Assembly: GCA_002964805.2 (NCBI GenBank)
Contig: PUDQ02000003.1
Location: 3,224,001-3,288,000, forward strand
DNA: 64,000 bases
Reading direction: 5' to 3'
Source of the DNA: Trametes villosa
Taxonomy: Eukaryota; Basidiomycota; Agaricomycetes; Polyporales; Polyporaceae
Positions within the stretch are counted from its first letter, which is position 1. Each line of letters starts with the position of its first letter. Positions 45,770 through 58,296 of this stretch are shown here, in pieces. Made by a program: the position numbers and the translations under genes. The notes beneath the pieces are model-generated. The model did no database searches and had not been told where the DNA came from. It saw only the letters and a program-made list of their open reading frames with translations.

Positions 45770-46735
45770 GAACTGCCCATCGAACACGCTTGAATACAGG
45801 GATATTCTCCGAAGGTTAGGCAGGCGTGCGCTGGCCGAACCTCGAGTCGCACAGGAGTAGTACTGTTGTTGCGCCGTGACCCGTCGACAACATAAACTTA
45901 CGCCCCCGCAAAGTGTTAGGTGTCGGGCTCCTCGGGAGTGCGGTCTTGCGCAAGGGCGACGACGAGCTCGCCAAACGCGCCGGGACCGGGGACGCGTCGT
46001 GGCCTGAAAATATTGTAGATCGTGCAACCTCGCAGCGCGCCAGAAATTCTGCGGGTGGTAAGAACTACGCGCGCGGCAGCCAGCCAACGCAGGCGAGGCA
46101 TCTTCGACCGACACAACCCGTAGTCCGCTAGCGCGTCGGGCGAAGTCGCGCTGGCGAACGCCATTGGCAAGAACAGGGAGCGGCTTCAGGCGCTGGCGAT
46201 CTGGAATGCCTGCGTCAATCAGCAGCAGGAGGTGTTTCCCATGGTATCCCTTTCCCCAGCGGCAGCTCGGGACCCGCACGCTGGAACGGACGCGGTCGCA
46301 AGCGTGGCTGGGCGCGGGCGCGGGCGCTGGCACAGGCACAGGTGCAGCAGGCGAGCGCTGGAGCGGGCGCAGCAGGCGGGCGCTGGAGCGGGCGGAACCG
46401 CAGGGGAACCGTAGGGACAGTTGGATGGTGTCGACTTACCGCCAGAAGAAGGCAGTGAAGATCGCGATGGCGCGACAGTGCCGGCGGACTATCATAACTT
46501 GCCGGACGGTGACTGTCGGGGCGAAGCCGGTGTAGGCGGTGTTCTAGTCTTGGATCATAAGTTCGAAGACGGCGATGAGGTCCTCTACAGGTAGTGTGAA
46601 GATCGCGAGCAATTCAAGGACGTCGCCTGCGGTGGCCGAGAAGCCGTGCTCGGTGGTTGTCATGGGCAAGTATGTTCCTGAAACGAAGGCCTGGGCGGGT
46701 GCCAGCAGAAGTAGCATGTCGAAGGTCATTAGTCC
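45770..46735 (-). pseudogene. Dead F-box gene, paralogue of 60485-61729
   Basis: Read on the minus strand it follows the intact gene: LPVEDLIAVFELMIQD (F-box; LPVELFIAIFEIVIRD in the intact copy), then a TAG where the intact gene has a Glu codon, then TAYTGFAPTVTVR and AIAIFTAFFWR, GKGYHGKH, NFWRAARL and ARLPNLRRISLYSS near the end. Frame changes occur several times. A GC-rich GGCGCTGGAGCGGGC-type tandem array (about 46310-46395) replaces part of the middle. It stands 5' of the intact APH kinase gene on the same strand, as the intact F-box gene stands 5' of the dead APH fragment. Confidence 0.82.
46310..46395. repeat. GC-rich short tandem array in F-box pseudogene
   Basis: Imperfect repeats of GCGGGCGCTGG / GGAGCGGGCGCAGCAGGC type. 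In the intact paralogue this position is ordinary coding sequence, so the array expanded or was inserted after the copy lost function. Confidence 0.6.
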
Positions 46736-46739
46736 CGGG

Positions 46740-48040
46740 GGAGGGGTACACAGAGAACCCGTAAGAGAGTGATGGCTACAGAGATCGTCCTGAGGGCGTC
46801 TTCGCGGTCAAGCATAAGAGGTCCCTCGACAGCAAGACCTATGGAAACGTAACATGTAGCGATCTTCCCGATGGTATCCCCCAATGAGGTGAGGAATGAA
46901 CACTACAACATGGGCAGAACTGCGTGTCGACAATTATCACGCATCCACCAAGCTGGCATAAGCAAGAACAGACGATACCTTGGAAAGGCTATTCGAATAT
47001 CCAAGCTGTGTAGCGCACACTACGCTGTACGCGACCCGGATCACTGACACAATACGAGGTCGGGGAGACTCAGTCCCTATAAGTTGAAAATTCAAGAGAG
47101 AACGCTTGCTGTCGCGCTGCAAGCGGGGTAGAGGCATACCTACGTGCCTTGATGCATTTCTATTCATGCATTTGGGCGTTTGCGATCGCCCTCGAAGGCT
47201 AATGCCTGCGCCTCCTCTGCACTATCCTCTGCATCGTCTGCTACGACAGGGATCTGGTGTCCGAAGGTTAGTATAGCGATTATGATGTCGGCCCTTGTGT
47301 ACGCACCTTAGGCAAGCACGCGCTTCCAGGTAAACAACCGTTGCTCAACTCCGAAATTGGTGTTTCGAAAGGCACCAGCGAGGACTCGCTTCGTGTGCTC
47401 GCCACAGGGAGCCACTTTCTCATCCACATGGTCGCTCCGCACGTCTCTTGAAGTCGTTATGAGCTACCGTGATCGCCTGGCTCGTCTGAACGGTATTCGT
47501 GTTATACGATATGGTTTGAGCACTATGATGTCGTACAGATGCTCTAGGGCAAGAAGCTGCAGACATGGGGGCGACGAGGAGGGCGAGGAAGGTCATCGTG
47601 CAAGTTGAAGTTGCACGCTCAGTATGTTAAGCGACACGCCGCGTGTGTTGTAGATAAGATTAGATCTCGCCAAATGATCTTCGAAGACACATGCTACTAG
47701 TATAGGCGCCCGTACCCCCTGCCGATGTTCGAGCAGCTTTCGAATTCTTCCGGCGACAACGAAATGCCCGCATTGCCCGCGCAAAGACAAGAGCTTTGTT
47801 TCGCTTGCATCCGTCTGAGCATGCTTGAAACATGCAGACTAGATCCAGAAATCCTGGTGAGTTGATCCATCTAAGTGGCCAGCGCGTATACATCGCGGCG
47901 CGACGCAGAGACACGAATTTCGCGAGCCTCGGGCCCACGCTTTCTCCCGGGTACACCGGCGGGAGCGGTCCCTCCCACGAGCAAACGCCAGTGATTAGTT
48001 ATCGTTCATCTCATCGCTACTCTTCAGCAGCTGCGCCTTC
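46740..48040. other. Intergenic stretch
   Basis: Only short frames in both orientations. No repeat, tRNA or clear exon recognised. Confidence 0.45.
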
Positions 48041-49591
48041 ATGCCTCCCTTACTCCCCATCGAACTCGTCGAGTGGATCCTGGACCTCATCCTGGAGGAA
48101 CAATATTGGAGGCCTATCATCAGGATCTGCGTGCTGGTTTGCCGCGCTTGGGTCCCATACTGTCAACTCCTCCTTTACAGAGAGCTGAAAATGTGGAGCT
48201 CCGACCAGCCAGAGGAGAAGTATTATCGGCATCGGCGAAACTTTGCGACCATCCCACACCTATGTGAACACGTACGTCAAGTCACCATCGTCGAATCACC
48301 TACACCTACTGCCCCCGAGTATCCGTTGTTCCTTGCCATCCTGGCGCCGACCTTTCCGTCGCTCCGCAAGCTAGTATCTGAATGGAACGACGAGATGCAT
48401 CCGCCTCGTCACAGGTTCTTCCATACACCCCCGCCCAGACTATCCGGCATCACCTCATTCCACGTCGATAGTTTGATGATGTGGAACTCCGTGATCCTCT
48501 ACGACATGCTCACGCTTTTCCGCGACCTCCGCACGTTGACTTTGGAAGGCGTCTTCTGGACAGGGCCAGCCACTGCGCGCCCGGATGGCTCGCCGCTACC
48601 GCTAGAATTGTCAAAGGTCAGGAAGATCTCGCCGAGGTTACCCCCCATCACACACCTCGCTCTGGCAATGGAGGTATTCCGAACAGCCAGACGAATAGTG
48701 AGTTTCGAGTATTGTGCCATTCGATGCCGGCTTACAACTGGGACACAGGGGCTTGAGAAATTGCGCAGACAAATTGATGAATTAAGATCCCTGTTGAGCC
48801 TCATAGCTACTGGAGTGACCCTTCTCGAGATCAACCTTGGGACATTCAACTACTTTACTCAACCTGATCTCCGTGAGCAGCTTCAGACTTGCAGAATAAG
48901 ATTCACTCCGTTGACGATCTGCAACAGACAGGGGCCTGCCATGGGCGGTCATCTGCGATTTGCCCAGCTTGGAGACGTTCGACATCTACCTACGTGGACC
49001 GCGGCTCGAGGAACCGCGCGAGAAATACGCGACCCGCATCGCGAGGATACCGCAGCTGTTCAGAGCCGTTGCCGCCAAAAAGCTGCGCGTCATCACCCTC
49101 TACTTCAGTCACTTTGAGCTCGAGGCCTGGGGAGAGACGGGTTTTGCTAACAACCTCGCAGCGATAAACCCGGGGCTTGAGGAGCTCGTAGCGCGGTCCC
49201 ACTTTCCCGCTCTGGAGAAGATCCGTTTGGCCGCTGGCAGCAGCCAAGCTGGGGACCCCTGGTACAGCGCACGTTTTGCTGAGGTATTTCCCCGACTTTG
49301 GGATGCTGGCTTGATTGAAAATCTAGTCATCCCTTTTGATTGGTAAGTGGTCTATCTCTTCTTTGATACTAAAACAACGGTTCACCACAATAGGCCACAG
49401 GTTAGACTACGGCTCGTTCACAGACACTGTCAGGATGGACCTCCCTCTGCCAGGTTAGTAACAGCGTAGCGAAAAACCTTTATCGTCACCAACGGATCTG
49501 CATATCCTCACTGGTAGAGGATCTGTCAAGCCAACAGAGGACCCCTGGGAGCAACACGCTTCAAACTGATCAATACACAGTTACTTTGTGA
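48041..49591 (+). CDS. F-box-like protein of a second subfamily, multi-exon
   Basis: Starts MPPLLPIELVEWILDLILEE, an F-box-like helix pair, then ICVLVCRAWVPYCQLLLYRE, the common Agaricomycete form with Leu-Tyr-Arg-Glu. Introns by eye: 51 nt after ...FRTARRI (GTGAGT...ACACAG), 63 nt after ...QPDLH codon start (GTGAGC...CAACAG), one after PFDW start (GTAAGT...) and one before EDLSSQQRTPG, with a stop at 49589-49591. The body has LRR-like lines (FRDLRTLTLEGVFW, LPSLETFDIYLRG, LRVITLYFSHFEL). Its introns set it apart from the intronless F-box genes in this window. The last two introns are less certain. Confidence 0.7.
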
Positions 49592-52397
49592 GACCTTCTT
49601 GAACTGTGTCTAAGCTATAAACTCACGTTTCCACCCATCTCAAAGCCTTAAAAGTCCCATTGACAGCTCAAGCGACGACACTGCGTCTCGATGTGCCCTC
49701 GGCGGAGTCCATGATCTGGCGTCGGAGGAGCGCGCGGAGGAGACCAGAGGCCCGGAGTAGGCGCTTGTAGTCACGTGGTACCGTGCGTTGTGCGGCGGCA
49801 GTAGCCTCCTCCTGGTCTGTTCCGACATCGGGTTTTTTGCGCTGGTCTTATAACACGATATAACACGCTATAAGATGAACAATTGACACAATGTATACAA
49901 GCCTTTCAGTGTTCCTTACAGCCGATTGTGCACGTTGCTAGTAATTGTCAATAACCACAAGCCTTGTAAGTATTCGACGCCTTGCGTATCTTGTACACCT
50001 TGCGAAGGACCCCAGAAACCCGCCAAGATACCGTTTCGTTGCTCATCCAGCTTCGGTCAGGGCAGTTGGGGATGTGAGACATGAAGCAACTTTATTGTGT
50101 GATCTACTACATATGGCGAGAAACATTAATCTATGCAACGAGACCGCCGAGAGCCGGAGTATAAACGTAAAAGGACAGCGAGCACATGGCGTGATGAGCC
50201 GGGGGTAGAATTTGTCGGGGCGAGGGGATGCACAGAACGCAGCGTCCGCCATCGGGGGACAACGCCAAGGTTGGACGGGTTGTCGGCGAGAAGCGAAGGG
50301 GGCGGGGCGTCAAGGCGGAGATGTCGAGGCTGTGAAGGATGCAAGTTAGTAGACCACTGGCATCCTGGGTAGCAAGCAGCTGGTCGTCCCTCTCAACGAC
50401 GCATGACGCGGAGTATTCAACTCGGGATGGCACAGCTGCGTAGACACAACTGCATCCGGCCCACCAACATGGACTCGACACGGTGGCCGAGGAGCATCAC
50501 AGCTCTGGGCAAAGAAGGGGGGAAGAGACGAAGCCGGGCCCGGATTATGGCAGGAGGAGAGTTTGCGGAGGCGTCTGAGACGACTCGCCTCAGGTATACC
50601 TGCCATCACTTGAGGGCAGGTTTCGTGAGCTACGTGACAGAGTTGTCCAACATAGCGAGGACGACCTTACCAAACGAGGCCAGTATCTGGAAGCGCGGAG
50701 CAGTTCTTGTGAGCGCCGAGAACCGGTTACATGGAAGCATAACTCTTGGGTAATGATTTGCATGGTTGGAAAGGCTGTCTGTTGCAGCATATGATGTTGT
50801 ACTGCTAGGTGTAAATCGGCAATTGAAGCACAAGAGTTGTGGTCGGAAGGCAAGGTCATACAAGCGCTTATCGCGCGCCACCTAATGTGGTCGACCTTGT
50901 AAGCGCCATCAGCTCAAACCAGCTCACGACGGAAAACCCGATGGACTGCATCGCGCACTCACTACCGGGAAACCAGCGCGCCATGGAATTCACACAAACA
51001 TCCGCGCTATATCGCGCTCCCGTTTCGTCTCACTTATATCATCATCGTGCAGGAGGAGATTCATGAGGCGCAACGCCATGCCTTCATTCTACGACGCCCA
51101 CATCTGGCGAGGATATGCCTACTCGCCCCGCCTCATTCTCCTCCTTTCCCCACCTTATCCTCTTTACAACACTCCTCCGCACGCTATTTTAATGCTCAAC
51201 GCCGCAGGTCACAGGAGAGCGCCTGATGCGCTCACATCCAACACTCTGGAAGTACGCGGGGACGGTGCATGCTGTCTTGAAGCGTGGCTGCACCCAGCGG
51301 AGGATGCTGCGGGGCGTGCGGGCGGTATCTATACGTCAGGTACGCCGGTCAAGTACCATGCCAGAGAAGCGTGCTCACTCAATTGCCCCAGGACGGGCAG
51401 TAGCATCATGCGATAACCTCAGCACCACCCCATCCGGCATCTCTTGCAAGTGTCCTGCGAGTGCCACAGCATACTCGACGTGCTCTAGGGACGTCGCCTG
51501 GTCCCAACGCGGACCCCTTAAGCAACTGTGGGACATGGTGGCGGATACCCTGCGTTCCCCGTCCTCGTCCACAGTCATAGTCGCGATCTGCAAGAATTTC
51601 TCGGGCGAGCTTGCCCTGTGCATCGGGCGTGGCGGGTTGTCTGTCGACTCCATGACATGGACTTCTGTTACATTCTCTTCCCCTGAAGAGTTCATAGCGT
51701 CAATGAAGCTAGGCCGCAGAGCGAGCAAGGTATACTTGCAGAGCGTGACGATCAAGTCTGTCTGCTAGGCCATCGACGGCGCGGACGCCGCAACAACCAA
51801 GCTCGACCCATGAATGGGTATGTATGGGGCACGCCTTTGTCGTCAGCGAAGATCGAACGGTGCGCGCGTTCGTTACCATCTCTCACCAACCTTCTGCTAA
51901 CTCGCGCGCAGCATGCGCGACTCGGCGCCGGCGTCAGTCCCGCGCCTTCACCAGTGCGATGTCGGCAAACGACGTTGTCGCTCGGGGAGAGGAAGAACGG
52001 GGTCGAAAGAGAACCCACATGTGTTCGCGCGACGCGCAAGCCGCTTATGAGGCATAAGATGAGCCCCGTTCACGGTATCAGGGCGTGTAGCAGTGGGTCT
52101 GCATCCCGGAGCTCTGGAAAACGAAGGCACGACTGCGCCGCGAGCACGTCCGCTACCTTGGACAAGCGTAGCCCGTGGCTCAACGTGAAGAGCAATGATA
52201 GTGTGATTTCTACTAGTTACAGATACATGCAGACATGAGATATGCGTAGGGTCGTCGGAAAGCCATAAAACGTGAAGCGTCGTTGTAGTACAAAGATCTA
52301 ACAAGAAATCCGTCATGATGATGCAACATACTTTTGCACATACCCAGTGGAGGGGCTACCGCTCTGAGAAGGGGAAGAACAACGGGGGCGCTGCAGG
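49592..52397. other. Long stretch without a confident gene
   Basis: A minus-strand frame at 51375-51755 (127 residues, with a hydrophilic middle and ALAGHLQEMPDGVVLRLSHD near the end) is the most protein-like item and could be the last exon of an unrecognised gene. Other frames look spurious. No repeats or RNA genes seen. Confidence 0.4.
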
Positions 52398-55300
52398 CTA
52401 GCTGGACGGCGCGGGTGGATGAAGCGTCACTCCAGGTGTTCCGGCGGCATTTTGAGATAGTGGTCCTGAGGGAGGAAGTTCCTGCGATGGCGACGCGGGG
52501 TCTAGCTGGCCTGTCGGGCTGTCCGTGCGGTAGTCGGTGTCGTATGGCGCAGGCGAGATCGTCCGGGGGGTGTTCGAAGGCGTGGTCAAGGCGCGGCTCG
52601 GCGCAGCGGAGCTCTCGATCGACCCTGTGATGTGCGGCGGCGTCGTCCAGATCCGCACGCCGCCGTCGTGGCTACCGGTCGCGAACATGAAGGTGTCCCA
52701 GGCGTGGTTCCAGGCTATGCAGGTGAGGTCGCCGCCGACGGTCTGTGCGCGGATGTGTTGTAACAGTGTCCCAGATTCACGATCCCAGATGTGGATGTCG
52801 CCAGCTGAGCAAGTGTGAGCAAACTGGACTGGACGTGATACGATTGGGATATTTTCGTGACGCACCTTTCCCGGCGCAAAGTACTAGCTGGTCGCTCTTG
52901 CCTCCGAAGTAACTGGGCCCAGCGAAGTCGACAGTGACCTTCGGCATGTACGTGTGTCGGAGCGAGAGTCGAACGGAGTCTTTGACCGGATCGAGTTTCC
53001 ATAGTTGTGGTGGTGCCTGTGAAAGGTAAGTCAGACAGGCCGCTTCATCTCACTGTCGTCTAGTTGCCACTAACCTTGTTCTCATAACTGACCAGGGCGA
53101 CTTGGTCATTCCTGGCTAGCGTGATATCACGGACCTCGTGTAGCACGGGGACCCGACTTTGCGCGAATGCGTCAGCTCACGTTCTCATCTGCGTACGTCA
53201 GCTGGACGTACTTCTCTATCTCCTGCTTCACCATGTTGTACGCTGCGTGCACGGTTAGCGTCATGCGTACCCACTTACCTGCGAACGATCCCTACCTATG
53301 ATCTGTTTCTCCGCCCTACACTTGCTAGGATGGAACCCGTCCGAAGATGCCGTGAGCGTGCCGACGCAGACCATGCGCACGCCGTCCTGGGTTACCGCGA
53401 CGTCGTGCAAGACCATCCTGTCGAAGTGGTATGTTGCGAGTACCGTGCCGTTCAGATCCTGTAGCAGTACGAGTCAGACGCACTCCTGCCGCGACGTGAC
53501 ACAAGATGTACCAGTTTGGTGACGTCGCTGCCCTCGACGGACAAGAACGCTGCGGCAGCGTTAGCCACCAAGTCTTCGCATGGAAGCAGAAACCCAGGGA
53601 GGGAAAACATACCTTCGCCGCCGGGCATCCATGTTATGGACTGGACGTTCCTGCGCCGATCTATTGTCCTCTTGCACACGCCGTCCTGTGCACATACGCG
53701 CATTAGAACCTGTGTAACCATATGGATATAGCCACATACCTCGGTCCAGATCTTTACGCCGCGACCGAGCTTTGTCAACAGCAGATGGCCACTGGGCGAC
53801 CACGCGACCTGTCCGACGAAGCCTTGCGGGTGCGCCAGGATACGATGCGACGTGAACGTTTCCTGTGCACCGATCGGTACGCGCGCAACACCGTGCATGT
53901 TCTTACTTACGCCGACTTTGAAGATTACCGACGTCCTGTCCCAACTGCCCACCTCCCGTCAGCCCAACAGCCACACAAGTGATACAGCGACACCTACCTC
54001 GACGTGGCTAAGAACTTGCCGTTCGGCGAGAACTGTAAATGGCGCACGAGTGCAAGATGTGCCTCGAACGACTGCGTCGGGTGCAGGCTCCGCAGCTTCG
54101 GCACGAGCGTGCCCACGCGCGACGTCTTCAGCACGCCCACCGGCTCCAGATCGCGCCCGTTCCCGTCCGACGACATCGTCCGCTGCCGCCGCGGGTTCCG
54201 CCCGTCCACGGGGAACGCCGTCGACGCGGCGCGCATCTTGATCACCGCGCGCACCGCGTTTGCGAACCGGCCACGCCCCGGACCTGGCAGCGGCCCGACC
54301 GTGTCGCTCATGATGCTTGCCGTGCCGTCCTCCTCGCCGCCCACGGACATCGCGGTGTTCGTGCGGATCTCCGCGATGGGGAGCAGGATGCCGGCGTCCG
54401 AGCCGCCGCGGCGCAGCAGGCCAGGCGACATGGGCTCCGGGCTGGCGTATCCGGGGAGCGGCGACATTGGGGAGACGGGCGTGACGCCGCGCTCTGGGTC
54501 TGTGAGCTTCTCATCCGAGTCTGAGTTGAGGCGCGATATCGTGCGCGCGCTGATCTCCGAGACGACGTCACTGAATTTGCGGAAGTAGCGCTTCGTCCAG
54601 CGCGTGCACGTCCACGCGAGCGCGCGAGGCTCGTAAATGAGCCAGCGGACGCCGCGCGTGGACTTGACCTTCACCTTCGTCTCGGAGAGAACATCGGCGA
54701 GCCACTTCGTGCCGTTGTGCCGCGAGAAGGTCCAGCGCTCCGAGGCGAACCATGCCGAGACGGCTGTCAGGCCGACGATGCTGCATGCCGAGAAGACCGT
54801 AGTGAGCGTGCAGGTAACTTGGTGCTGGCCGGATGAGTAGGCGAACAGGACGAGGCCGATGGAGAAGCACGCCACGGAGAGCACCAGGAAAGCGAGTGGT
54901 GATCGCTTGATCCAGATGAGCACCCACCATGGAACTCGATGTCCTGGTGAACGACTGTAGGTGAAAACGGGTCAGCGATGGCGTCCATGGTAAGGAAGAG
55001 GAAAGCGCACGCACTACATGGCCTGCTTCCACGTAACTCCGAGCAAACTGTTGACGGCGGCCCCTATACTGAACACCAGGGACGTAAACCAGAACGAGTT
55101 GACCGCGTTCGCGAGCTTCGAGTCCGTCATGTCGAACGAGAACTGCATCGTTGTCGCGGTGACGGCACTGAAGAACGTCGCCACCGTACTGAGGTTCAGC
55201 AGATTCTGACTCGCGTGTTTCTGCGCGAAGCGGATCGTCGGTACACCTAATTCACATGCCGCAGATAAGCTATGCAGACACGATGAATGAATGTATAGCC

Positions 55301-56409
55301 GTGTGAACACGCACCTATCTCGATGAAGACCGACAGCGAAGATGTGATGCTGTCGATATGTTCGCCCATCTCTGAGCTCAGATCGTGCAGGTAGCGCTGT
55401 ACAGCGGGATACTTGAATTGACCTAGATCGCAAGGTAAATGCGGTTCTTGGAGAGAACACGGAATATATTCTCACCTTCGTACGCTTTGAGGCACGAAGC
55501 CCAGTACTGCAGAGAACCATGTTAGGGGCCGTTCATTTGTAGGCCCATGCCAAGAACGTACCTTGAGGTCCCCCTCGAGCGCAAGAATCGCCGAATTGAC
55601 GGCCTCGTCCGTAAATTCCGGGAACTCGTTCAAGCAGTCGAGGAACGTCGTCACGTCCTGCGCAAACATCTGCAGCTGCTCCGGGAAGTCCTCCGGCTCC
55701 AGCTTCTCCATCACGATCGGGTTATGCACGTGCGGGGGTGCACGATGCCGTTTGCCCTTGCGGAAATGCGAGGCGTTCGTGCTCGAGATTGACTCCCGTG
55801 ACTGGCGTGAGATCTTGCGCGGGAATAGGTCCGCAGCGTTCTCGCGGAAGAGGTAGAGAATCTGCGCGAGCCGCCCGCGCAGGTGGTAGGACGAGGAGAG
55901 GATGCCGACGGAGGAGCCGAGCTGGCGCGCTGCGTTGGCGAAGTTACGCAACTGGAGGGTATGTCAGCACGTGGCCATAGGGAATATCCGGAGCTAGGCA
56001 GACCTCTTTGTCGAGATTCATTACACGTCTATTGCGATATTAATACAGTCAATGGACCATCGGGAAAGAACGACGGACCTCTGGAACTTGTTGAAAGCCT
56101 CCGCGCCGACCTTCTGTAGATGCTCGTCGACCGTAGCTGTGGTTGCGAAGTGAGCACTTCGAACGCACGACATTTGGGTATCTTCAGACTTACGGACGTC
56201 ACGATCATCTTCGAAACTCGGTTGTTGATTCGGGACTGCAGGGTTGTGTTAGCCACGCACAACTAGATTTAGTTTGAGCCACGCGAAATGCAGCATGCCG
56301 TCACTTGTGCAATCGTGCGACTCCCGTCTTGATTAGTAGGCAAGGCCACGGGGGACCTGATCCGCCCCAGTGCATAAGCGGTCGTCGCGCTTCTCAGGAC
56401 GGACAACAT
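52398..56409 (-). CDS. Membrane-anchored WD40-repeat protein (multi-exon)
   Basis: Reading from about 56409 (MLSVLRSATTAYALGRIR), exons give a helical region (LRNFANAARQLGSSVGILSS; FPEFTDEAVNSAILALEGDL), then four likely membrane helices (TVATFFSAVTATTMQF; FWFTSLVFSIGAAVNSLL; LAFLVLSVACFSIGLVLFAY; VFSACSIVGLTAVSAWFA). A Ser/Pro-rich cytosolic linker leads to WD40 repeats: HLQFSPNGKFLATSSWDRTS, GFVGQVAWSPSGHLLLTKLG, VQSITWMPGGEGMF, AGDIHIWDRESGTLLQHIRA and FMFATGSHDGGVRIWT. The end (52398) is a Pro/Ser tail. The repeat text is reminiscent of WDR26/Gid7-type propellers. At least ten introns; the junction near 55950-56090 is not solved, so the first exons may belong to another gene. Confidence 0.68.
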
Positions 56410-57219
56410 AGCCGTCTGAGCCCGTAAGAATGTGCAACGTAGGATGTGGAAACGGTCAGCCGCCTCGGGAACCCACCAAGATCGTGCGAAGGGAACTACG
56501 CTCCAACGAGTGGAAGCCTACTTCCACTCGCCCCCCAATCTTCCCATCCATTTCAGTGGCCGGCACGGCCGGATCGAGGTGGAGACACGGAGGACGGCAC
56601 GGAGGGCCCGATGCTTGCGGCGGGCGTGCACATGAGGGCGCCGAAGCGCACTTGAACAACGCAGAGCGCGCAAGCGCGAAGACACCGCAGGCGTGAACAA
56701 TATGGGCGCAACTAAAGCGTAGGCGCTCTCGCGGATACTACAACGAACGAGATGGACGCTTCTAGGCCGCACAGCGAAGGCGAGCTTAAGAACATCGATG
56801 CCCGCAGTGGGCGTGGCCGGCGAGCAAACCCAATTTCATGGTCAGCGTGGCTTGGGCGGCCACCCGCGCTCATCCTAGATGTGCACTTCCACTCCCACGG
56901 AACCAATTCTACAACGGCCACCCATAGACTGCAAGCAGAAGTTTCGGTCTGCTTCGGCGTGCACCCCTTCGAAGGGTAGATACTAAGATGGCGGAGGTAT
57001 AACTAGCCAGGCGAAAGTGGAAGTGCAGGTAGAAGCAGTCATTCACGCTAGGCCTTAGCGTGTTCATTGACGCGCTCGCTGACATCGCCCGTCTCGCGTT
57101 CCGCTACGCACGACCTCGCCCTCGCTGTCCAGGGTCGAGGCGTCCACATCGTTCTCATCTGCACCTCGTTCCCATCTGCACTCGCGCTGTCTGCAACGGA
57201 GACCACGCATGCACCAGCA
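56410..57219. other. Intergenic stretch
   Basis: 5' flank of the WD40 gene and short overlapping frames. Nothing recognised. Confidence 0.45.
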
Positions 57220-57929
57220 CTACTGCCTAATACTTGTGCGCATCGCGTCCCCGTCATGCATACGCCTGTCGCAAGCATTGAGCATGCGCTTCGCGCCATG
57301 TGCGTCCACGCGCGTCTCCCCTTCTATCGCGCAGGATAAAGGGATTTCTTGACACGCGAGCGTTCCCTCCAGCAAACGGAACGGCAAAACGCAAGACTCA
57401 CGGAGACCTTCGAGTTCCTCATCCTTGCTCAGTTCAGCCAGCGCGTCCAGTAAGCTGAGCAGTGTCTGCTTGCGTTTGTGACCGCGGCCGCCTTGCTGTT
57501 CGGCGGTGGGGCCGGAGGGAATCGCAGTGAGGTCGTTTGGGTTCGCCGCGCCATCCGTATTGCCTGAGCCTGTAAGAGGTTCAGCATAAAAGGCGCAAGC
57601 CGCCAATTCAGCCAGTGACGCACCTCTACCCATGTCTTGGAACTGATCCTGCGACGGTAATCCGGTGCTGTGTGATCGTGAAGTTCTAGATAAGTGGAGG
57701 CTTGAGCTATTATCGCCTGATGGAGGAAGCTAGAGCGACACTGACCAGTCGTACAGTCGTCTAGGTTCGTGAGGAGGTATACAGCCCGGCCATGCACAGA
57801 GTGGGGATGGTCGAGCGGGGAAAGACGTTCCGGCGTTTGCGCGAATGCCTTTCCGTTAGCGCTGATGGTTGATACGCCTGTAAGCTGCCGCCTCGTGGCC
57901 CGCGAAGGTCGCTTGCGAGTGCGGGGCAT
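57220..57929 (-). CDS. Hypothetical protein, poorly resolved
   Basis: The ATG at 57929 opens a basic stretch (MPRTRKRPSRATRRQLTG) that can continue through VHGRAVYLLTNLDDC. After a GTCAGT...AG intron a downstream frame reads MGRGASLAELAACAFYAEPL and KRKQTLLSLLDALAELSKDE. The phase of the join is not clean, so exon order is tentative. A basic N-terminus and a Leu-rich helix are all that can be described. Confidence 0.3.
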
Positions 57930-58296
57930 ACTTGCCCGTTATAATGAACATTGTCTGTGCTTATGCCTTTTCTTCCCGGATTTCAGCCCCTCGTGGAGAG
58001 AAAGGCAGCAGCCCTGTAGCAGAGAGAACATGGTGGTTGAGAACAGGTTGTGCGCAGGAGTTTGGAGGCCAAAGTCGAAGACATTCTTGGGTTCCAAATA
58101 TAGGCATGCTCAATTATAGCTGATCGGGGATCGAGATCCATCGGGAAAGCGACAGGGTTAGGTTTACAGCGCCCAAATAGGGGCTATTGCCACGTTATTC
58201 CTCAGAAAATAGGGGCAAAATCCACGCTAGCGGGCCCAGTCGCGCTCATCGCAGCGCACGTCCAGCTCAAACGCCGCCGCATCCTCCTCGTCCTCA

